A stretch of DNA of 64,000 bases, taken from Chitinophagales bacterium 33-2. Lineage in GTDB: Bacteria > Bacteroidota > Bacteroidia > Chitinophagales > Chitinophagaceae. The translations under genes were made by a program, and so were the position numbers. The notes under the pieces were generated by a model, which saw only the letters and a program-made list of their open reading frames with translations, did no database searches and was not told the DNA's origin. The stretch spans positions 1-64,000 of the forward strand of contig MWYV01000031.1 of the NCBI GenBank assembly GCA_002050435.1, read 5' to 3'. Shown one piece after another: positions 57,888 through 64,000 of this stretch (the stretch's first letter is position 1; each line of letters opens with the position of its first letter).

Positions 57888-58868
57888 TTGAAAAAGCCTC
57901 TTTTATTTCTTTTTTTATTGATCATGGTTTCCACGGCATTTGCTCAGGTTTCAAAGATCAGCACCGCTGACCTCAGGATCCTGAGCAAAAAAGAAGATTC
58001 ATTAAAAGCCATGATCAAAAATTCTTTTCTCGACAGTTTAACTGCAGGAAGGATGCGGACCGATAGCTCATTTATTAAAACTTTTGTGCGCAGTCTGCAA
58101 ATAAAAAATTCATTTTATTATCCTTTTGATTCAGTAAGAGGCCTGTCGAAGATCTATGCTCCTGACAGTACTTTTAAGATCTTTACCTGGCACCTTGATT
58201 TTGATGGTTCCTACATCCGCCAGCGAGGTGCGATTCAATTTAAAACGGCTGATGGATCGCTTAAACTCGTTCCGCTGCGTGATTATTCTGAGTTTGCAGA
58301 AAACGCTCTGGATTCAGTAAGAAATAAAGACACCTGGATCGGTGCGGTGTACTATAACATGATCAAAACCACGCACCAGGGAAAGAATTATTATACACTG
58401 TTCGGATACGATGCCAATACCCCCAGGAGTAATAAAAAATGGATTGAAGTGCTCACATTTGATCAAAGAAACATGCCTGTTTTTGGTGGTTCTTTTTTTA
58501 GCTTTGAAAAAGACAGTATAAAAAGAGCTACCCAGTTCCGTTACAGTATTGAATATAAAAAAGATGCTTCGACCATGCTCAATTTCGATGAAGAGCTGGG
58601 ACTCATACTTATAGATTATCTCGTTTCCGAGAACGATGAACCTGAAAGTCCTTGGACCTTTGTTCCTGCCGGCGACTATGAAGGTTTTAAATGGGTGAAT
58701 GGAAAATGGCTGCACATCAATAAAGTTTTTGACCAGGCCTTGCAGGATGGCCAATTCCCGATGCCGGATCCGCTGCGCGACAACCAGGGAAATGATAATG
58801 AACAAAAACTGATGGAGCGTTCTGAAAAGAACAAAGCAAAAGGCAATAAAGGCAAAGGAAATCAATAG
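57888..58868 (+). CDS. Secreted hypothetical protein (TTG start)
   Basis: MKKPLLFLFLLIMVSTAFAQ signal peptide; complete ORF. Confidence 0.6.
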   Translation: MKKPLLFLFLLIMVSTAFAQVSKISTADLRILSKKEDSLKAMIKNSFLDSLTAGRMRTDSSFIKTFVRSLQIKNSFYYPFDSVRGLSKIYAPDSTFKIFTWHLDFDGSYIRQRGAIQFKTADGSLKLVPLRDYSEFAENALDSVRNKDTWIGAVYYNMIKTTHQGKNYYTLFGYDANTPRSNKKWIEVLTFDQRNMPVFGGSFFSFEKDSIKRATQFRYSIEYKKDASTMLNFDEELGLILIDYLVSENDEPESPWTFVPAGDYEGFKWVNGKWLHINKVFDQALQDGQFPMPDPLRDNQGNDNEQKLMERSEKNKAKGNKGKGNQ

Positions 58869-59157
58869 CTTTTCCTCAAACCAACATCTTCCGATATATA
58901 ACAGGTTGTGACCAGCTTATTTTTTTGCAGCAAGAGCATATTCTTGTTTTGGGTGGTGAATAATTGCTGCTATCTGTATTGAGTTACAGCTCTTTCATTG
59001 TTAGCAATGATCATTTGCGTCGGGAATAATTTCTTTGTTCAGATATTGCTGCATTTTCGAAAAGATAAAAAATACTGGGAGGTGTTTTATTTTTTTGGCA
59101 GTGTGGTGAGCATTGGCGCCAACCTTAACTTCAAAATTCAGGACAAAGCATTAAACA

Positions 59158-59562
59158 TTATTTACTTAATTCAAGGATGGATTTCCATTCTGCTTCCAGA
59201 ACGGGTTGAACCGAAAGCCTGCTTAATTTTAGTAGCGCCATCTTGCTGAGGGAAGTTTCCTGTTTCACCTGCTTCAAGCTTACAGGCTTTTTAAATTTTT
59301 TATACGGTTTTAATTCCACAACTACCCAGGCTGCATCATCCGTTGTGGGATCCTGGTAGGCTTCTTTAACAACTTTGGCAATTCCGACAATTTCCAATCC
59401 TTCATTGGAATGATAAAAAAATACCGGGTCGCCTTTTTTCATGGCACGCAAATGATTTCTTGCCGCATAATTTCTTACGCCATCCCAAACAGCAAGTCCT
59501 TCTTTTTCAAACTGCTCCCAACTGTATTTAAAAGGTTCCGATTTTACAAGCCAGTATGCCAT
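59158..59562 (-). CDS. EVE domain protein
   Basis: MAYWLVKSEPFKYSWEQFEKEGLAVWDGVRNYAARNHLRAMKKGDPVFFYHSN. Confidence 0.92.
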   Translation of the reverse strand: MAYWLVKSEPFKYSWEQFEKEGLAVWDGVRNYAARNHLRAMKKGDPVFFYHSNEGLEIVGIAKVVKEAYQDPTTDDAAWVVVELKPYKKFKKPVSLKQVKQETSLSKMALLKLSRLSVQPVLEAEWKSILELSK

Positions 59563-59570
59563 AAACAAAA

Positions 59571-60296
59571 TTATTCATTCCAGCCACTTGCCAAAACATC
59601 TGCAAGGTGGAGGGTTTTTAAATTGTAGGATTTATTGTCGATATATCCCTGTAAATGCATCAGGCAGGAAAGATCTGTTGAGATGAGGTATTCGGCACCG
59701 GTCGCCAGTGCGTGTTCCACTTTTTGTTCTGCCATGGCAATGGAAATAGCTTCAAATTTTACGGCGAATGTACCGCCAAATCCGCAACAGGTTTCCACAT
59801 CGGTCATTTCAACCAATTCAAGTCCCTCTACTTCCATAAGCAGTTCACGAGGCTCATTTTTTATTTTACATTCACGCAATCCTGCACAGGAATCATGATA
59901 GGTTGCTTTGCCTTTCAGTTGAGCACCAAATTTTTTAATACCCAGTTTTTTTATAAGGAACTCTGAAAATTCAAAGCACCTGGAACCAATTGCTTTTACT
60001 TCATTATGAACGGATGAATTTTCGAATAGCGTTGGATAATAGTTCCTGATAAACCCTGCACAACTTGCACTGGGTGTAACAATGGGAAGATCCTGGTGGA
60101 AATCGCGTAAAAATTTTTTACAAACATCTCTTGCATCATCCCAGTACCCTGCATTGAAAGCCGGTTGTCCGCAACAGGTTTGTGCAGGATTATATATCAC
60201 TGAACAACCCGCTTTTTCAAGAACACGGATCATATTAAAAGCGGTCTGTGGATATAACTGGTCTACGAAGCAGGGAATAAATAACTGGATCTTCAT
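59571..60296 (-). CDS. CCG-domain (Fe-S)-binding protein, LutA/GlcF-like
   Basis: TCCGQPAFNAGY, TCCGFGGTFAVKF. Confidence 0.88.
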   Translation of the reverse strand: MKIQLFIPCFVDQLYPQTAFNMIRVLEKAGCSVIYNPAQTCCGQPAFNAGYWDDARDVCKKFLRDFHQDLPIVTPSASCAGFIRNYYPTLFENSSVHNEVKAIGSRCFEFSEFLIKKLGIKKFGAQLKGKATYHDSCAGLRECKIKNEPRELLMEVEGLELVEMTDVETCCGFGGTFAVKFEAISIAMAEQKVEHALATGAEYLISTDLSCLMHLQGYIDNKSYNLKTLHLADVLASGWNE

Positions 60297-60787
60297 TTTC
60301 CTTCCTTCAATTGTTGATTGAGGACCATCATTTTCAAAGCGGTCATTGCAGCTTCTTCACCCTTATGTCCATGTTTGCCACCGATCCTTTCTCGCGCCTG
60401 TTCTTCATTGTCAACCGTAAGCACACCAAATATCACAGGCACTTCCATCGAAAGATTCAGCGCGGTTACACCCTGGGTAACAGACTGGCAAACGTAATCA
60501 AAATGAGGCGTATCCCCTTTGATCACACAACCCAGTGCAATAAATGCAGCAGGTGCATTTGACTGCGCCCAGAATTGCTTTATTACAAAAGGAATTTCAA
60601 CTGCCCCGGGAACTACAAGTGTTTTAAAATGGACTCCATATTTGCCCAGCACTTTTACAACCCCTTGCTCAAGTTCATTAACGATAGCAGCATTCCACTC
60701 GGTTTTCACCAAAACAATAAGGGCATCCTTTATTTCCCGGATGCCCTCAATATCTTCAAGGAGATTACTGTTTTTTATATCAGCCAT
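60293..60787 (-). CDS. ribH: 6,7-dimethyl-8-ribityllumazine synthase
   Basis: VPGAVEIPFVIKQF; ALGCVIKGDTPHFDYVCQSVTQG; PVIFGVLTVDNEEQA. Confidence 0.95.
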   Translation of the reverse strand: MADIKNSNLLEDIEGIREIKDALIVLVKTEWNAAIVNELEQGVVKVLGKYGVHFKTLVVPGAVEIPFVIKQFWAQSNAPAAFIALGCVIKGDTPHFDYVCQSVTQGVTALNLSMEVPVIFGVLTVDNEEQARERIGGKHGHKGEEAAMTALKMMVLNQQLKEGK

Positions 60788-60795
60788 TTCATTAA

Positions 60796-61485
60796 TTAAT
60801 CCACATCATAAACGCCAGCCATTCCAAGGTAACGGCTTGCTTCCATAGCAAAATTCGAACGGGGAAATTTCGTCTTTACCTGCTTGTACAATTCAATCGC
60901 CTGGGTTTTATCATTCATTACCTTATCTGCAAAATAAGCAGCCATGAAAAGATATTCAGGAGAACTGACCGCATCATCTTCAAATGCAGTGGCTGCCTTT
61001 TTATAATTGCTTAAAGCTTCGCTATTCTGACCTTTATCGGCATAAGCATCGGCAAGTAATTTATAAGCACGTGCCTGCACCTGGTCTGCATCTGTACTGA
61101 AATCTTTCAGGTACTTAATGGCCTTGTCCATATCACCTGTTTTTACATAAATACTTCCTGCATAGAATTTCGCCATATTGCCTGCCTCGGTTCCACCATA
61201 CTGGCTGATCACTCTTTCAAAACCAGGAAACTGACCATCGCCATTCAATGCTTTTTGCAATGAATCCATACGATAATATTCTTCCGCCTTGAATATGGCT
61301 TCGGTTGCTTTTTTTTCTTTTGGTCCGCTGATAAAACTATTATAGGCAAAAAAACCACCTATGAGGATAAGGAGCGCAGCACCTGCGATCATGATGATGC
61401 GGCCATTGGTAGACCAGAAATCTTTTGCTCTGTCAACAACAACTTCATTTTCAGCTCTGGGAGGAGCCTGTTTTACTTCGGCCAT
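60796..61485 (-). CDS. TPR membrane protein
   Basis: One TM; TPR repeats (YAGSIYVKTGDMDKAIKYL, LLADAYADKGQNSEALSNYKKA). Confidence 0.8.
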   Translation of the reverse strand: MAEVKQAPPRAENEVVVDRAKDFWSTNGRIIMIAGAALLILIGGFFAYNSFISGPKEKKATEAIFKAEEYYRMDSLQKALNGDGQFPGFERVISQYGGTEAGNMAKFYAGSIYVKTGDMDKAIKYLKDFSTDADQVQARAYKLLADAYADKGQNSEALSNYKKAATAFEDDAVSSPEYLFMAAYFADKVMNDKTQAIELYKQVKTKFPRSNFAMEASRYLGMAGVYDVD

Positions 61486-61508
61486 GAATACAATTTTTGA
61501 TTAAGAAT

Positions 61509-62507
61509 TTAATCGGTTATGAATGGATAGTTTTGATCTACATAGATGTCTTTCAGCACTTCATCGTCGTTTGGCCATGGAGATTCTTCAGCAAATTTTA
61601 CACTTTCTTCAACAGCTTTATCTACTCTTTCGTTGATCTGCCGGATTTCCTCTTCCGAGGCAAGATCATTATCATAAATATTCTTCAACAGCGCGGAAAT
61701 GGGATCCTTGCTTTTGTATTCTTCCACTTCATCCTTGGTCCTGTATTTCTGCGGATCAGAAATAGAATGGCCCTTATACCGGTAAGTTTTGATCTCAAGC
61801 AAAGTGGGTCCGCCTTTTTCACGCGCTCTTTTCACAGCCCTGCTTACGCCTTCATGCACGGCTTCTGCACTCATTCCATCAATTACATCAGAAGGCATTT
61901 CGTAGGCATCCGCCAGCTTATAGATATCTGTGATATTTGAAGTACGACTTACAGAAGTACCCATTGCGTAATTGTTATTCTCGCAAATAAAAATCACTGG
62001 CAGCTTCCATAACATCGCCAGGTTAAAAGTTTCATGCAACATACCCTGACGTGCGGCACCATCACCAAAATAAGTCAGGCAAACATTATCCGTATCCCTG
62101 TAAAGTTCCGCAAAAGCCAGTCCGGCCCCGGTTCCGATCTGTGCACCCACAATTCCGTGTCCACCATAAAAATTGGCTTCTTTCCCAAAAAAGTGCATGC
62201 TCCCACCCTTTCCTTTGGCATTTCCTGTGGCTTTGCCATAAAGTTCAGCCATACAGGAATTCACCGAAATGCCTTTGGCGATGGCCAGTCCATGATCGCG
62301 GTAAGCGGTAATGAAAAGATCTTCAGGTTTAGTGGCGGTCATACAACCGGCCGCTATGGCTTCCTGCCCAATATAAGCATGGAAAAACCCCCGAATCTTG
62401 CCTTCCATTTTATACTTCTCTTCTGCCGTCAGTTCAAACTGGCGAATGAGCTGCATCAATTCGTACCAATACAGGTAAGTTTCTTTTGAAAATTTTGTAG
62501 CCAACAC
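61509..62507 (-). CDS. pdhA: Pyruvate dehydrogenase E1 component subunit alpha
   Basis: GFFHAYIGQEAIAAG; GHGIVGAQIGTGAGLAFA; GDGAARQGMLHETFNLAMLWKLPVIFICENN; YRYKGHSISDP. Confidence 0.94.
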   Translation of the reverse strand: MLATKFSKETYLYWYELMQLIRQFELTAEEKYKMEGKIRGFFHAYIGQEAIAAGCMTATKPEDLFITAYRDHGLAIAKGISVNSCMAELYGKATGNAKGKGGSMHFFGKEANFYGGHGIVGAQIGTGAGLAFAELYRDTDNVCLTYFGDGAARQGMLHETFNLAMLWKLPVIFICENNNYAMGTSVSRTSNITDIYKLADAYEMPSDVIDGMSAEAVHEGVSRAVKRAREKGGPTLLEIKTYRYKGHSISDPQKYRTKDEVEEYKSKDPISALLKNIYDNDLASEEEIRQINERVDKAVEESVKFAEESPWPNDDEVLKDIYVDQNYPFITD

Positions 62508-62714
62508 TCAGATTTTGAGCCGCAAAAATAAGGGAATAGTTCAAAGATTACGTTTAAGAAAGGGACAGATTAAGCAATCCACTATAATATCCATAAATGA
62601 AGATGGAGAGAACCCAAGCAGAAGACCAGATTTTAAGGTTCGTCAGGCGAAATTCTTTATTTTGCCTTTTTTCCGGCAATTTTCCCGGCTCCGCATTCAA
62701 AAAGGATTAAATAT

Positions 62715-63806
62715 TTGGCTTTGCCTCTTTCCCTGAAAAAAATAACACTGTTACAATTCAAAAATTATCTCCACAGGGAGGTTGAATTTTCTGAACGCAT
62801 CACCGGCATCTGTGGCCGGAATGGCATTGGTAAGACCAATCTCCTGGATGCCATTCATTACCTGTGCTTTACTAAAAGTTATTTCACAAGGCAGGATGCG
62901 CAAAACTGCATGCATGGCCATTCAGGATTTCGTGTGGAAGGCGATTTTTTGCTGAACGATAAAGAAGAAAAGGCGGTTTGCATTCTCCGGGAAACAGGTA
63001 AAAAAGAATTTGCTGTAAATGCAGAACCTTACAGCCGGTTTTCAGCCCATATCGGCAGGTATCCTTTAGTGATCATAGCTCCAGATGATATTCAACTGAT
63101 CATTGGCGGCAGTGAGGAAAGACGCAGGTTTATTGATACCATTTTATCGCAGCTAGACCAGGATTATCTGAGAGAATTGATTGCTTATACCCGCATCCTG
63201 CAGCAAAGAAATTCTTTTCTGCGCTCCTATCAGGACAATTATGCGCGCGACCTGTCGGTGCTCGATATCCTGGATGAACAGTTGTCAAGGGCAGGCGCTT
63301 TTATTTTTGAAAAAAGAAGATTTTTCCTCCTTGAGCTGCTGCCGCAGGTAAAACAATCCTATAATGATATCTGCCAGCGGTATGAAGACATGAGTTTAAT
63401 TTATGAATCTGAACTCCACCAGATTTCCCTGGAAGATCTGTTGAAAACCAACCGGCAGAAAGACCTGTTGGTGCAACGCACATCCGGCGGTTTACACAAA
63501 GATGACCTCCTATTTTTACTGGGCCAGCAGCCATTTCGCAATAGTGCTTCACAGGGACAAAGAAAAAGTTTATTGTTTGCTTTAAAATTGGCTGAGATGG
63601 ACATCATTAAAAAGCAGAAACACCTGTCGCCCATTCTTTTACTGGATGATGTTTTTGAAAAACTGGATGATGAAAGAATTGGAAACCTGCTGACAAGAGT
63701 GGTGGCTGATGAAGACAGCCAGATCTTTATTACAGATACCAACTGCAAAAGGCTGGAAGAACAGATCGCAAAAATGAGCAGCACCTACCAGATGGTTAAC
63801 ATTTAA
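62715..63806 (+). CDS. recF: DNA replication/repair protein RecF (non-ATG start)
   Basis: ITGICGRNGIGKTNLLDAIHYLCFTKSYF; TSGGLHKDDLLFLLG; ASQGQRKSLLFALKLAE; LLDDVFEKLDDER. Confidence 0.93.
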   Translation: MALPLSLKKITLLQFKNYLHREVEFSERITGICGRNGIGKTNLLDAIHYLCFTKSYFTRQDAQNCMHGHSGFRVEGDFLLNDKEEKAVCILRETGKKEFAVNAEPYSRFSAHIGRYPLVIIAPDDIQLIIGGSEERRRFIDTILSQLDQDYLRELIAYTRILQQRNSFLRSYQDNYARDLSVLDILDEQLSRAGAFIFEKRRFFLLELLPQVKQSYNDICQRYEDMSLIYESELHQISLEDLLKTNRQKDLLVQRTSGGLHKDDLLFLLGQQPFRNSASQGQRKSLLFALKLAEMDIIKKQKHLSPILLLDDVFEKLDDERIGNLLTRVVADEDSQIFITDTNCKRLEEQIAKMSSTYQMVNI

Positions 63807-63879
63807 TGAGTGAAATTTAATTTCAACAACCAGTTTTTTAGCTCCACGATTGATCAGAATAAACCCTTCATTTTCATGG

Positions 63880-63911
63880 TTGAAAGTTTTGCACCTCAAC
63901 CCCTATCTTTG
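63880..63911 (+). promoter_or_regulatory. Bacteroidota-type promoter for a gene or RNA beyond the window end
   Basis: TTG-N21-TATCTTTG. Confidence 0.5.
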
Positions 63912-64000
63912 CCTCCCGAAAAACGCGACAACAATTCTTTAACAAAAAAAATCTGGAGAAGGAAGATGCTGCGGCAGGTTTCTGCGGTGGCCCTTCACTA

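Noticed and set aside
58314-58865. 183-aa minus-strand ORF
   Set aside because: Antisense to the 57888-58868 CDS with signal peptide; hydrophobic low-complexity shadow.
58998-59249. 83-aa + strand ORF (MLAMIICVGNNFFVQILLHFRKDKKYWEVFYFFG...)
   Set aside because: Overlaps the EVE gene 3' end; might be a membrane-protein remnant but no family could be supported.
61497-61940. 147-aa + strand ORF inside pdhA
   Set aside because: Antisense to conserved pdhA.
1-64000. CRISPR array, prophage, intact IS element, restriction-modification or toxin-antitoxin locus
   Set aside because: No regularly spaced repeats, cas, transposase, integrase, phage structural, methylase/nuclease or TA genes were recognised in the translations.

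Overview
This 64 kb window looks like chromosomal DNA of a Bacteroidota bacterium, probably Chitinophagaceae-like. The assignment rests on housekeeping protein style, TAnnTTTG-type promoters and many lipoproteins, and is inferred without a search. The left end (1-7.3 kb) carries accessory genes that look like the edge of a [NiFe]-hydrogenase locus: a HyaD/HycI-type maturation protease, a Rieske protein with an extra N-terminal helical domain, a small winged-helix-like protein with a Cys/His-rich tail, a CooC-like Ni-ATPase with a CxC motif, and three related DUF6503-like proteins. Next is an intact-looking 9-gene unidirectional run (8.2-17.4 kb): msrB-msrA-DUF547-FAD oxidoreductase-membrane 4Fe-4S protein-two GT2-lipoprotein-GT-C mannosyltransferase. 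A multiply frameshifted ECF sigma-factor pseudogene lies immediately upstream of it. The rest is mostly housekeeping (MutS2-like, Tex, GlnRS, AccD, SmpB, ParC/ParE, RibH, PdhA, RecF, tRNA-Pro), with some accessory islands. These include a GDP-D-glycero-D-manno-heptose cluster with an apparent HddC-GmhB fusion, a dihydroorotase homologue missing its metal-ligand motifs, a parC-parE block with four inserted genes including a mobile-style four-helix-bundle ORF, and a small CPxxCPPxSxLN-tailed protein coupled to a membrane protein. I saw no CRISPR array, intact transposon or prophage. The best candidates for an undescribed system are the redox/glycosyltransferase run and the hydrogenase-edge module. 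All family calls are by eye from the translations, with no database search.
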